Source: Bacillota bacterium (lineage in GTDB: Bacteria > Bacillota > Clostridia > Acetivibrionales > DTU013). From it: a stretch of 64,000 bases of DNA. Shown here in pieces: positions 8,030 through 17,366 of this stretch. A program made the position numbers and the translations under genes. Each line of letters starts with the position of its first letter. Positions within the stretch are counted from its first letter, which is position 1. The notes under the pieces were generated by a model that saw only the letters and a list, made by a program, of their open reading frames with translations, was not told the DNA's origin and ran no database searches. Where the stretch lies: assembly GCA_023411715.1 (NCBI GenBank), contig JAEYOM010000004.1, forward strand, positions 21,986-85,985, read 5' to 3'.

Positions 8030-9006
8030 GATGCGGCACCGATCCCGTATATCTTTTCGATAACATCGCCGATATCCTCATCTTCAAGCTTCAGATCGTC
8101 TACATCGCAGTTGTTGAATATAGCGTTGAGCACAGGTTTGACCTGCTCCCGCCCGACTTTGAAGCACCACTTGTAAGGGGACCTCTCTATCCACTGGGCC
8201 TCAAAATCCGGTTCGAGCCCGGCTTCGTTTTCGAACGTCACGCTGACCGTCTTATACTCGTTAAACCTGTCGAGCAGGGCGTCAAAAGCTCCATCGAATA
8301 TCTTCAGACCATGGTTCACAACCATGACCCTGCTGCATACGTGCCTTATATCCTCCATATAATGGCTTGTCAGAAGTACTGTTACCTTTTTTTCAATATT
8401 GATCTGCCGAAGCAGCTGTCTGATCTGTTTTTGTGCTATCGCATCGAGGCCTATCGTTGGCTCATCCAGAAAGAGTACTCCCGGATCATGCAGCAGCGAC
8501 AATATGAGCTCCATCTTCATACGTTCGCCGAGCGAAAGCTGTCTCACCTGGGTTTTAAGCAGGTTTGCGACGCCAAACATTTCCGAGTACCGGGCAACAT
8601 TCTTTCTGAACCTGTCTTCGGGCATTTCATAAATCTCCCTGTCGAGCAGGAACGAATCTATAGCCGGCAGATCCCACCAGAGCTGGCTTTTCTGCCCCAT
8701 GACCACTGCGATGCTTTTTTTGAAGGCATCGGAAGGCCTGGACGGATCAAAGCCCGATACTGCAGCCTTTCCGGAAGTGGGTTGGATAATGCCCGAAAGC
8801 ATTTTGACAAGAGTCGTCTTTCCTGCCCCGTTAGGCCCGATCAGCCCTATCATTTCGCCCTTCTCGGCGTCGAACGAAAATTCGGAGACCGCAGTCTTCT
8901 CTATCACCTGCTTGTGAAAAAGCGCCTTGAACGTACCCTTCAGGCCTTCTTCCTTCTCCGCGCTCCTGTATACCCTGGTAAGCTTCTCAGCTTTCAATGC
9001 CTGCAT
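8026..9006 (-). CDS. ABC exporter ATP-binding protein
   Basis: 326 residues. Walker A GPNGAGKTT, signature LSLGERMKME, Walker B VLFLDEPTIGLD and the switch histidine in LLTSHYMEDI are all intact. The ABC core occupies about residues 5-235. The C-terminal 90 residues form the extra domain found in the ATPases of ABC-2 drug exporters. It energises the two permeases encoded downstream. The ATG follows GGAGGT, and a consensus-like promoter lies immediately upstream. Confidence 0.92.
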   Translation of the reverse strand: MQALKAEKLTRVYRSAEKEEGLKGTFKALFHKQVIEKTAVSEFSFDAEKGEMIGLIGPNGAGKTTLVKMLSGIIQPTSGKAAVSGFDPSRPSDAFKKSIAVVMGQKSQLWWDLPAIDSFLLDREIYEMPEDRFRKNVARYSEMFGVANLLKTQVRQLSLGERMKMELILSLLHDPGVLFLDEPTIGLDAIAQKQIRQLLRQINIEKKVTVLLTSHYMEDIRHVCSRVMVVNHGLKIFDGAFDALLDRFNEYKTVSVTFENEAGLEPDFEAQWIERSPYKWCFKVGREQVKPVLNAIFNNCDVDDLKLEDEDIGDVIEKIYGIGAAS

Positions 9007-9025
9007 AACCGCACCTCCAAAAAAA

Positions 9026-9055
9026 ATTATATGCTGCGCGCCATCCGATCGGCAA
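9026..9055 (-). promoter_or_regulatory. Sigma-A-type promoter of the ABC exporter operon
   Basis: On the minus strand TTGCCG (9050-9055) and TATAAT (9026-9031) are separated by 18 bases. The start point would fall just upstream of the GGAGGT site. Confidence 0.65.
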
Positions 9056-9070
9056 GTTAATTATCAGCTA

Positions 9071-9108
9071 TAAAAAAAATCTCCAGCGCATTGAGCGTCT
9101 GGATTTTT
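9071..9108 (-). terminator. Rho-independent terminator after the M28 pseudogene
   Basis: On the minus strand arms ATCCAG and CTGGAGAT enclose a GC-rich inner stem and are followed by a run of T residues. It is preceded by GGCGAAGTATTGTTC, a sequence closely matched before a similar hairpin at 55489-55523. Confidence 0.7.
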
Positions 9109-9183
9109 GAACAATACTTCGCCGGGATTACTACATCGGCATATAATCTACTTTTAGCTGCGGTTAATGAAAGTACCCTGAAG

Positions 9184-11089
9184 TTATATTCCTAAATCAT
9201 CAAGAATAGATGCGGCCTTTTCCTTTAGATCCAACTCTTTAATTAATTCCAACGCTTCTGTTTTATTCGCTCCAGCATATACTAAAAAGCAAAAGTCTCT
9301 TTCCTCATGCTTAACCGCAAACGAAAAGGCATCAAAAACTTCATAATCGTTTTCCTTATAAAAAGTAATTCCGGGAGCTTCAGGCAGTTCCACCTCATGA
9401 GTATTATTGACACCAAATGACGTTTTCCCCGTATCGTAAATATGAATAGACATATTGCGTGAATCATTACCGTAATCCAAATAAATTACGCCTGCTTTTT
9501 TTATGGAATAATCATACTTAAAGGGTATCCCTGTCTTGTAATTCATAAATTCCGGTTCGATTTCTGGCATACCGCTGCTAATGATTAATGGCATACCGCT
9601 GCTAGTATAGTACGAACCTACTGTATTTACCAAGGTTTTCAGGGAATTTTAAAGAAGGATAGTATTTTTCTATTTCCTCCATACTGCTTAATGGCCGGCT
9701 CCCCCATACTATGCTACGTTCGCCGTCCATATCGAATATACATGCCTCATCATAATCGAGAGCTTGTCTGGTTTTTTCCGTAAGCTCCTGAAGCTTCTTG
9801 CGATATTCGGGAGATGCCTTATCTTGAACTGCTGCTTCAAATATTTTACCGTCAAGCATATCAATAAATTCTGCCGTTACCCTGCTGAGCGTTTCGATCG
9901 CCTCTAAATTCAACGCATCTGCCGTATCTTGAACCGTATGAGTTATCGGAATTAAAGCTTCGCAGGAAAGGTCTATTGCCGCGATACCTTTATTTTGAAA
10001 TATGATATGATCGCTTGCACCCTCATCTGAGAATGATATCTCGAATCCACCGGACGTAAGGTGTGAAGCGAAAGCGTCCGCCAGGCTTTTGGACGCCTCG
10101 TTAGTATTTAATGTATACTTTGTCGGATTATTTTTACTGCCTGCCATGTCGAAATTTATATTATAGAAATCTGTATATTTGCCTGTCAGCTCGGATATGG
10201 CTGCTTTACTGCCCTGCATCCCGCTCTCTTCGCCGTTGAACGCGTAAAAAACTATGTCTGTCGGCGGCTGACGGTTTCCATAATGCTTCTTCATGTCTTG
10301 AGCAAGCTTTATGAGTAATGCTGTTCAGGAAGCATTGTCGGCAGCTCCGCGGAAGACCGTATCGTCCCACCAGCCTATATGGTCGAAATGGGTGCTTAGT
10401 ATGACGGCCTTTGAAGGGTCCTTTCCCTTTAGCACCCCCGCGACATTATTTACGGAGGATGAAACCGTCGAATAGTCACAGTCGATTGATACCGATGCAA
10501 CAGATTCTATTTCCGATAGAAGCCTTTTCATAAAATCAGCGCTCAAATTGAATGTTGGTACAATACCTTGGTCCTCCTCAATTCTTGCGGATGCTTTCCC
10601 GCTAATAATGAACAAGGCGGCCGGTTCTGTTTCCCGTGCGTCTGAAATCTTACCGCTGTCAGGCTCAAGCAATATCGTACCGGAAATATTTTCAGCATTG
10701 TAATCTGTCGTAATACCGGCGTTTATTGTGAAATCCGATAAGCCGACCGTTGGGAAAAAATCGCGTCCGGGGTCAAGCTTACATAGCTCTCCATTTTTAT
10801 ACAGAACAGATATGTCGATTTTCTGCTTGTCCGGCATATAGGTCATCTGTGTATAGGGAATGCAGTAATTCTCTCCAAGAAGCGGTTCCAATCCGGCTGC
10901 GTGAAATTGTTCAGCAATGAACATTTCCGTTTTTTTGCTTCCCTCAGTTCCCGTCAATCGCCCCTTAGCCTCATCCGAGGTTAAAAATGCGACTACTTCT
11001 GCGGTGCCTGCCATGTTGTTCTGCTTGAATGAACAACCGGACAAAGCACATACTAAAATAACAATAACGACTATCATTCGTTTCTTCAT
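9184..11089 (-). pseudogene. M28-family zinc aminopeptidase lipoprotein, broken by a stop codon and a frameshift
   Basis: The start is the ATG at 11089 after an AAGGAG site, giving a lipoprotein signal peptide ending LSGC. The M28 core follows: VILSTHFDHIGWWDD with a metal-ligand His, then GAADNAS, then VFYAFNGEESGMQGSKAA with the catalytic Glu. At 10325-10327 a TGA stands where the family has Gly (NASGTA), and the same frame continues with TALLIKLAQDM, so a single GGA to TGA change explains it. Near 9620-9635 the frame shifts after KFPEN and continues as LVNTVGSYY into a C-terminal domain resembling DUF4367-type sequences. A 24-bp in-frame duplication encodes SSGMP twice there. The enzyme should be inactive unless the lesions are sequence errors. 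Confidence 0.8.
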
Positions 11090-11178
11090 GGATATATACA
11101 CTCCTTGGCTGTGATGCCTCAAGAGGCCCAAAACTTGAGGCATCCGCATTAAAATGGTATCGTTGAGTCAGTCCTTGC

Positions 11179-11502
11179 TTAACGCATGCATACCCACTCT
11201 AACGTATCGGTGGAAGTAATATCAGCTCTGCCGCACCTTGTACATTTCAACCCTGATATAACCATATATTCGTATAGGTAATCAAGCTTTGTAGTATCAC
11301 CATGGATACAAACCCGGGTAGTCCCTGTAAATAGGTGTGTAGTCTCCTCATAATAGGGTAACATACGACCTCCGCATGAGCAGTCAACATAGCGCGGGAC
11401 AACTCCCGACTGTGAATTTGAAGCAGATGCATATACGGAAGTAAAAGAAAGGCAAAGCATTACAACAACAAGAATTGAAACAATAAATTTAATTTTTCTC
11501 AT
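11179..11502 (-). CDS. Small secreted protein with cysteine pairs
   Basis: 107 residues with a clear signal peptide (MRKIKFIVSILVVVMLCLSF, cleavage near VYASA). The mature part carries CSCGG, an isolated Cys in RVCIHG, CTRCG and a Cys near the end, which could bind zinc or form disulfides. An AAAGGAGA site precedes the ATG. It lies between a broken ECF sigma gene and a broken peptidase gene in the same orientation, so it may be a surviving member of their operon. I do not recognise the family. Confidence 0.65.
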   Translation of the reverse strand: MRKIKFIVSILVVVMLCLSFTSVYASASNSQSGVVPRYVDCSCGGRMLPYYEETTHLFTGTTRVCIHGDTTKLDYLYEYMVISGLKCTRCGRADITSTDTLEWVCMR

Positions 11503-11679
11503 AGATGGTCTCCTTTCAAAAGTAGGAAATTTTTTGGAAAACCAAATATCCCAGTATTAGGGGCCTTTGTAATATATATGTATGAAAAACACTATTTAGG
11601 GACAGCAAAAACTAATAGTAGAAATAATTTATATTATAACTTTATTCGCTTTTCATACCAGTCCACACATGTAGCGCGA

Positions 11680-12189
11680 TCACAAAAAATCAGTATCATT
11701 CCGGATCTTTTTTGTAAGCTTTACTTTTGCTCTCTGGTAACACGTTTCTTGCAGGCTTCAACTGATATGCCTTGTTCTTGGGCCGCTTCCTTCATCGAAT
11801 ACTTGTCCAGCAAGATTATTTTAATCAAATGAAAGTCCTCAGCGCTTATCAAACCTTCATATAATATTTCCGGATTGTACTCTTCCATTACAGATCCAAA
11901 TAGATCTTCCCTACATTCTACAGAACAAAAAATATTCTTATAAACCAGGGCTCTGCTTCGCTTAATATTACGAATAACGTTTTTTAAGACATTCATAATC
12001 CATCCTTCCGGATTGGGACTGATCCTAAGTTCATTTGACTTTATACAAGCAATTCTAAAAGTATCCTGGACTGCCTCCTCAGCTAATGAATGGCTGACAA
12101 GCGCCTTGGGAATAATTAGTGAGCTGATTATGCATTTTACTATATAGCTGTTCAATAAATATGTTCTGCCTATTTTTTCTCGTATACAT
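11680..12189 (-). pseudogene. ECF sigma factor with two frameshifts
   Basis: A GGAGGT site and ATG at 12189 open a frame reading MYTRKNRQNIFIEQLYSKMH, which looks like region 2.1 but stops at 12080 or nearby. A second frame supplies the rest of region 2 (SHSLAEEAVQDTFRIAC) and region 4 (MKEAAQEQGISVEACKKRV), ending at 11721. Near 11730 an extra AG in AGAGAG shifts the frame; without it the protein would read KKRVTRAKVKLTKKIRNDTD and stop at 11680. The first shift lies near 12090-12105. The pieces join into one ordinary ECF sigma factor, so gene decay is the simplest reading. Confidence 0.75.
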
Positions 12190-12212
12190 GCAGTACCTCC
12201 AGCAGCAATACA

Positions 12213-12243
12213 ATTATATCACTTACCTACATATCATAGGTAA
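12213..12243 (-). promoter_or_regulatory. Promoter with inverted repeat upstream of the broken ECF gene
   Basis: TATAAT on the minus strand (12213-12218) lies just downstream of a perfect inverted repeat TTACCTA-N7-TAGGTAA (12223-12243). The repeat occupies the -35 region and could be an operator. No regulator is identified. Confidence 0.4.
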
Positions 12244-12336
12244 AATAATAAATATTAGGATGCAGGAGACAGCTATATTAAGGGTCCTTCAAATTTCTGT
12301 TGTGCATTGCGTATAAAAAATAGAAAATAGAGTATA

Positions 12337-12365
12337 TTGACCATAGAACATATGTTCGGTATAAT
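12337..12365 (+). promoter_or_regulatory. Sigma-A promoter with embedded LexA-type SOS box upstream of dinB
   Basis: TTGACC (12337-12342) and TATAAT (12360-12365) are 17 bases apart. The spacer contains the palindrome GAACATATGTTC (12346-12357), a match to the Firmicutes LexA operator. dinB genes are classic SOS targets. The start codon lies 70 bases downstream of the -10. Confidence 0.88.
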
Positions 12366-12435
12366 AAAACTGTACGCTTAATGTTTCAGCAATTTTCAGC
12401 ATTAGAAAAAGGTTCGTGTCGACAAGGGTGATCGG

Positions 12436-13674
12436 ATGAGCAGAGTGATTTTGCATAGTGATCTCAATAACTTCTACGCCAGCGTGGAATGCCTGTACAA
12501 TCCGGAGATACGCGACCGGCCCGTCGCTGTTTGCGGCTCGCAGTCGACACGTCACGGCATCGTGCTTGCCAAGAACGGGCTCGCAAAAAAATTCGGAGTT
12601 GCGGCCGGGGACGCAGTCTGGGAGGCCAGGTCGAAATGCCCGGGGCTCGTGGTGGTAAGGCCGAATTACATGCAGTACCTCAAATTTTCCATGATGGTTC
12701 GTAAAATTTACGAAAACTATACGAACCTGATCGAGGCCTTCGGCATCGATGAAAACTGGCTCGACGTAACGGAAAGCACACGTTTGTATGGCTCCGGCAA
12801 GCAGATCGCAGACGAGCTCCGCAAAAGGATAGAGTTCGAACTGGGCATCACCGCTTCCGTGGGCGTCAGCTTTAATAAAGTCTTCGCGAAGCTTGGTTCT
12901 GATATGAAAAAGCCCGATGCGACCACGGTGATAAGCGAGGAAGACTACCGTGAGAAGGTATGGGGACTGCCTGTCGGCGATATGATTTACGTAGGCCCGT
13001 CCACCCGAAGGAAGCTTACGGACATCGGCATCTCAACGATAGGTGAGCTGGCCGGCGCGCCCCCGAGGTTCCTGGAACAGCATTTCGGGCAGTGGGGCCG
13101 GACGCTCTGGATATTTGCGAACGGTTACGACGATTCCCCGGTGACCCGGCTCGATTTCCAGCCGAATATCAAGGGCGTAGGCAATTCGCTCACCACCCCT
13201 CACGACCTCCGCGACGACAATGATGTCAAGATACTCACGTACGTATTGGCGGACAGCGTTGCGGAAAGGCTCCGGAGGCATCATCTCAAAGGCAGGACCG
13301 TGCAGATATACATCCGTTCGTCGGATCTTTCCTTTATCGAGCGGCAGGGACAGCTTTCGCACTACACCTGCGTTTCTTCGGAGATAGCTGAGAAGGCGCT
13401 CGAGATATTCGGCCAGTCCTGGGACTGGTCCAAAACGATCCGGACGCTCGGCGTCAGGGTTACAAATGTGGTAACGGCAGACAGGTGCGGACAGGTATCT
13501 TTTTTTGACGATGAAAAACGGCTGCGCCGGGAGCAGCTCGAGAGCAGCATCGATAATATACGGACCCGTTTCGGGCATTATTCGGTACAGCGGGCGGTAC
13601 TGCTGAAAAGTAACGGGCTCAACGCAAATCCGGTGGAGGAAAATGTTATACATCCCGTGTCCTTTTTCCGGTGA
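12436..13674 (+). CDS. dinB: DNA polymerase IV (Y-family translesion polymerase)
   Basis: 412 residues. The palm domain has HSDLNNFYASVECL with the metal-binding Asp, the AFGIDENWLDVT block carrying the second catalytic acidic residues, and SVGVSFNKVFAKLGSDMKKPD. Helix-hairpin-helix (YVGPSTRRKLTDIGISTIGE) and little-finger domains follow. The C-terminus (VSFFDDEKRLRREQLESSID) is the form common in clostridial Y-family enzymes. The protein bypasses DNA lesions during the SOS response, consistent with the LexA box upstream. Confidence 0.93.
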   Translation: MSRVILHSDLNNFYASVECLYNPEIRDRPVAVCGSQSTRHGIVLAKNGLAKKFGVAAGDAVWEARSKCPGLVVVRPNYMQYLKFSMMVRKIYENYTNLIEAFGIDENWLDVTESTRLYGSGKQIADELRKRIEFELGITASVGVSFNKVFAKLGSDMKKPDATTVISEEDYREKVWGLPVGDMIYVGPSTRRKLTDIGISTIGELAGAPPRFLEQHFGQWGRTLWIFANGYDDSPVTRLDFQPNIKGVGNSLTTPHDLRDDNDVKILTYVLADSVAERLRRHHLKGRTVQIYIRSSDLSFIERQGQLSHYTCVSSEIAEKALEIFGQSWDWSKTIRTLGVRVTNVVTADRCGQVSFFDDEKRLRREQLESSIDNIRTRFGHYSVQRAVLLKSNGLNANPVEENVIHPVSFFR

Positions 13675-13681
13675 TATGGGG

Positions 13682-13789
13682 CGTACCGGCGGCAGGCTGT
13701 GTCGCGAGTGTGCCATACCGGCGGCAGGCTGTGTCGCGAGTGCGCCGTACCGGCGGCAGGCTGTGTCGCGAGTGCGCCGTACCGGCGGC
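13682..13789. repeat. 32-bp tandem repeat, about 3.4 copies, after dinB
   Basis: Units start at 13682, 13714 and 13746, with a partial copy at 13778. Each begins CGTACCGGCGGCAGGC (one copy CATACC). The array starts 7 bases after the dinB stop and lies before the next ribosome site. Units are contiguous with no spacers, so it is not a CRISPR array. Confidence 0.9.
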
Positions 13790-13859
13790 TTTTTGACCAA
13801 CGTGCACCGCACCGTTTATGCGCATCCTGCGAAGGTGGTTTGGTTCGGAGGGTAGATAT

Positions 13860-14096
13860 ATGGCTAAGGTTTTTGTTGAAGTGATCGCGAAGTTTACAAA
13901 GGATGGCAGCAAGGTCCCTCTTATCGTCAAGTGGGAGGACGGCAGAAGTTTCGATATAGACAGGGTGACCGACATCAGGCGCGCAGCGTCCCTGAAGGCG
14001 GGCGGCCAAGGTATGCGGTACAGGTGCAGGATAAACGGAAAGGAAACCTACCTCTGGCTCGAGGACGACAAGTGGTTTGTCGACAGCAAGGCGTGA
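13860..14096 (+). CDS. Conserved small basic protein downstream of dinB
   Basis: 78 residues. The ATG at 13860 follows a GGAGGG site; longer in-frame starts lack one. The sequence is beta-rich: FVEVIAKFTKDG, PLIVKWEDGRSFDIDRV, RYRCRINGKETYLWLEDDKW. This looks like a small barrel with a conserved RRAASLKAGGQG segment. Proteins of this type occur beside dinB in other Clostridia as far as I recall, which suggests a linked role in SOS mutagenesis. That link is inference; no function is established here. Confidence 0.8.
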   Translation: MAKVFVEVIAKFTKDGSKVPLIVKWEDGRSFDIDRVTDIRRAASLKAGGQGMRYRCRINGKETYLWLEDDKWFVDSKA

Positions 14097-14113
14097 GGCG
14101 TAAGTATCACGCC
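14090..14113 (+). terminator. Hairpin at the 3' end of the dinB partner gene
   Basis: GGCGTGA and TCACGCC pair with a 10-base loop across the stop codon. No T-run follows, so termination is uncertain. Confidence 0.3.
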
Positions 14114-14165
14114 ATTACGCACATTATACGTATAGTTTCAGTATCAATATTATGACGTGCTTATG

Positions 14166-16565
14166 TTATGACGTCCTCTCCAAGCTGATCTCATATGAAT
14201 CGAGCTCGAGTTCACCTGCCTGCAGTGGTTTGCTGAAATAGTAGCCCTGCGCGGTGTCGCAGCCTTCCTTTAGCAGAAACTCCAGCTGTGTCGCATTTTC
14301 TACCCCTTCTGCCGTAACGCTCAGGTTCATATTATGGGCGAGCGATATCAGTGCCCTTGTGATTTTCGTCTGGTTTGAACTGCTGTTGAAGCCGTGGATG
14401 AAGGTCTTGTCGATCTTAAGGTTGCTGATTGGCAGGACCTTTAGATAATTAAGCGAGGAATATCCTTTTCCGAAATCGTCCAGGGAAATACCGATGCCCA
14501 TATCCTTTAGCTGTCCGAGTATGTCGACGGTATGTTCGAGGTCGTGCATAGCCAGGCCTTCGGTGACCTCAAGTTCGAGCCACTCGGCCTTTATACGGGT
14601 CTCCTCTATTATCTTCCTGACCGAGCTTACCAGATCGGTCTGCTGAAATTGCCTTGCAGACAGGTTCACTGAAACTCTGAGATTCTCATAGCCTTGCTCA
14701 TGCCATTTGAAGAGCTGCCTGCAAGCAGTTCTCAGGACCCATTCGCCTATTTTGCCGATCAGCCCTATTTCCTCGGCAATATGTATGAATGAATCAGGCA
14801 TGACCCATCCTATAGCAGGATTCGCCCACCTTATGAGGGCTTCTACGCAGGTCACCCTGCCGGTCGCCAGCTCTATCATGGGCTGGTAGTATACCACGAA
14901 TTCATCTTTCTCCGCAGCGCGTCTCAGGTTGTTTTCTATCTCCATTCGTTCCATTATTCGAATATTGAGTTCCTGTGTATATATCTGGAAATTGTTCTTG
15001 CCCGATTCCTTTGCGCGGTACATTGCCGTGTCCGCATTCTTCATCAGCTCCTGCAGGTCCGAACCGTCGTCGGGGTATACGGATATACCTATGCTCGCCG
15101 TGACGTAAAACTCCCGTTCATCCAGTATCCATGGGTTTTTGAAAATATCGAGCATCCTTGCTGCCAGATGGCAAACTTCCTCCATGTTCTTGATATTGGC
15201 CTGCAGCATTATGAACTCGTCCCCGCCGAGACGCGCCAGCGTATCGCTTCTTCTTAGAGTACACCTCAGCTGTTCTCCGACCTTCCGGAGCAGTTGATCG
15301 CCAAATGAATGTCCTATTGTATCATTAATGGTTTTGAAATTGTCGAGATCCAGAAAGAAAACAGCCAATCTTCTTTGCTTCCTTTGAGCCGTCGCAGCCG
15401 CAACGATGAAACGATCCATCAGCAGCGTCCTGTTCGGGAGCCCCGTCATTGCATCATAATATGCCAGTTGATGTATTTTTTCATCGGTAAGGCGCTGTTC
15501 GGTTATGTCCGTTATAGAACCTGCTATCCTGACAGGGATGTCGCTTTCGTCCCATATTGCCATACCCCTGGTCCGAACCCACTTTACTTCGTTTTCAGGT
15601 GTGTTTATCCTGTACTCGATCTGAAAATGCTTCTTCTGCGGCTCGGTCACGTATTTGTTCAAACTTCTGATAAACCTGTCCTGGTCTTCTTTTGCGATTA
15701 CACTGAACCACTTCTCGATAGTCATGCACTCCTGGCTGTCATCCAAGCCCATGATCATCCTGCTCTGCTTTGACATGAACAATCTGCCGTCTTTGCCGTC
15801 CCAGTCCCATATACCGTCATTGACTCCCTCGACTGCCAGCCTGTAGCGCTCTTCACTGCGCCGCAGTTCATTTTCATGCATATTCAGGTCGTCATACTGT
15901 ATTTTACGTTCGATCTCCTTATGTATAAGTTCCTCATGCACCGCCTCCAATTCCTGATAACTCTCTGTCAGCTTAAGTTCCGTATTCTTCCTGTCCGTTA
16001 TGCCGACACCCATGGCCATTACGTTTGCGGGCTTATTCTCAGGACCCATTATAACGTCTATATTCCAAAGTACATTGATCTTTCCGCCATTAGCGCAGAT
16101 AATACAATTTTCCATATTCTGCACGCTGTTCCCCCTGGCGAGGCTATCGCATATCCTTTTGCCAAGGTCGGTATCTTCGGAGAAAGCCGGTATCTCATCG
16201 AGTCTTTTGCCTTTGACGTCTTTCCCGCTGTAACCTGTGATCTCCTGCGCAAATTTATTGAATAATATTATCGATCCTGTTGAATCGCAAACGATTATAA
16301 TGGTTTTGGCATTCTCTATTATACCTCTGGCCAGGGCTTGTTCCTGTGTGTATTCGCTGCCGGTCTTTCTGAAATATAAATAAATCCTGACAATAAACAG
16401 GATCAGTAAAAGCGCGAATGCTGCAATAAGAACTGTTGTATTTACCCGGTCTACCAGTTCCGATCGTTCTCTATTAACTGTTTCAGCTGCTGCCGGCATA
16501 TTTTGCGCAAAAAACAGGAAGAGTATAAAAGCCGGAAACAAGGCTATTTTTAGCCAAGATCTCAT
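14166..16565 (-). CDS. Membrane PAS-GGDEF-EAL cyclic-di-GMP signalling protein
   Basis: 799 residues. An N-terminal hydrophobic segment and a second helix near 47-65 anchor it. A PAS domain (about 85-205), a short coiled segment and a PAS/PAC domain (about 240-370) follow. The GGDEF domain (about 375-545) has an intact LARLGGDEF active site and an RRSD I-site five residues upstream, so both synthesis and feedback inhibition look possible. The EAL domain (about 555-795) has EALIRW, NLSARQF, LELEVTEG, SLDDFGKGYSS, LKIDK and TAEGVE, all consistent with an active phosphodiesterase. Net direction cannot be predicted. Confidence 0.93.
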   Translation of the reverse strand: MRSWLKIALFPAFILFLFFAQNMPAAAETVNRERSELVDRVNTTVLIAAFALLLILFIVRIYLYFRKTGSEYTQEQALARGIIENAKTIIIVCDSTGSIILFNKFAQEITGYSGKDVKGKRLDEIPAFSEDTDLGKRICDSLARGNSVQNMENCIICANGGKINVLWNIDVIMGPENKPANVMAMGVGITDRKNTELKLTESYQELEAVHEELIHKEIERKIQYDDLNMHENELRRSEERYRLAVEGVNDGIWDWDGKDGRLFMSKQSRMIMGLDDSQECMTIEKWFSVIAKEDQDRFIRSLNKYVTEPQKKHFQIEYRINTPENEVKWVRTRGMAIWDESDIPVRIAGSITDITEQRLTDEKIHQLAYYDAMTGLPNRTLLMDRFIVAAATAQRKQRRLAVFFLDLDNFKTINDTIGHSFGDQLLRKVGEQLRCTLRRSDTLARLGGDEFIMLQANIKNMEEVCHLAARMLDIFKNPWILDEREFYVTASIGISVYPDDGSDLQELMKNADTAMYRAKESGKNNFQIYTQELNIRIMERMEIENNLRRAAEKDEFVVYYQPMIELATGRVTCVEALIRWANPAIGWVMPDSFIHIAEEIGLIGKIGEWVLRTACRQLFKWHEQGYENLRVSVNLSARQFQQTDLVSSVRKIIEETRIKAEWLELEVTEGLAMHDLEHTVDILGQLKDMGIGISLDDFGKGYSSLNYLKVLPISNLKIDKTFIHGFNSSSNQTKITRALISLAHNMNLSVTAEGVENATQLEFLLKEGCDTAQGYYFSKPLQAGELELDSYEISLERTS

Positions 16566-16706
16566 TATGCCCCCTGATTTAAGTCAGCATCCAATACTAC
16601 AGCGGGTTCGCTGCAATACTATTCACACTGCATAAAATTCTTACTTATGATTATATATTTAATTTGAAACGAATTTCAACATATTTGTCGAATCTTGCAT
16701 AAAGAA

Positions 16707-17363
16707 TCAATCCGGCAACTGTCTCTTATATTCGTCATTCGAAACCTGGTCCATATCGTCAACTATGCCCTGTTTGTCGGTTTCGTTGTTATAATAATCC
16801 TGATAGTCATGATAACCTCCCAGATCCTGCGGGCTGTCCGAACTCCCATATTTCATCAGGTCGTTGAGCTGATCCATGCCTTCGTATTCATCATCCTCTT
16901 GCTTGTTCAGATATTTGCGCCCGAAAGGCGCGTCAATTACCTTTTCCTCGTTAGGCCGGTCTTTGTTGGACCTGCTACCGGCTTCACGCAGCGGTGAGCT
17001 TTCCAATTGCTCTGCGCAATCTACGCATAATTTCGCATAGGGCACAACCTCGAGCCTCTCCTCGGGGATATCTTTCCCGCAATGTGCGCAGATACCGTAA
17101 GTTCCGTTATCTACCCTGACGATGGCGTCCTTTATATCCTGCAGTATATTTTCCTCATGCACCTTCAGCGCAGTGTTCATCTCTGTCAAAAAAAGCTCGG
17201 AGCCCAGATCCGCCGGGTGATTATCATAATTTGACAACTCGGATGGAGAGTAAATATCCTGTTCGCCCTCGTTGTTTTCCTTCATTACTCCTATTGTGCG
17301 GTCGATCTCGCCGAGCCTTTTATTGAGCAGATCCCTGAAATGTTGCAGTTCCCTTTTATCCAT
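16707..17363 (-). CDS. TraR/DksA-type C4 zinc-finger protein, YteA family
   Basis: 218 residues. The N-terminal half is helical (about 1-85). CAHCGKDIPEERL through LCVDC (about 100-125) is a C4 zinc finger of DksA type. A long acidic, Tyr/Asp-rich tail follows. These YteA-like proteins are common in spore formers; their exact role is not settled. It begins 3 bases after the preceding stop codon's position in a short minus-strand run with the DUF5665-like protein. Confidence 0.85.
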   Translation of the reverse strand: MDKRELQHFRDLLNKRLGEIDRTIGVMKENNEGEQDIYSPSELSNYDNHPADLGSELFLTEMNTALKVHEENILQDIKDAIVRVDNGTYGICAHCGKDIPEERLEVVPYAKLCVDCAEQLESSPLREAGSRSNKDRPNEEKVIDAPFGRKYLNKQEDDEYEGMDQLNDLMKYGSSDSPQDLGGYHDYQDYYNNETDKQGIVDDMDQVSNDEYKRQLPD

Positions 17364-17366
17364 TAC

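Noticed and set aside
9184..9633. Independent 149-residue gene
   Set aside because: Its sequence continues the M28 protein after a one-base shift and has no ribosome site, so I treat it as the 3' part of the pseudogene.
10325..10327. TGA as a selenocysteine codon
   Set aside because: The family has Gly here, not Cys, and I see no bSECIS-like hairpin directly downstream. A GGA to TGA point change is simpler.
13682..13789. Possible CRISPR or coding repeat
   Set aside because: Contiguous 32-bp units without spacers; frames through it lack start signals.
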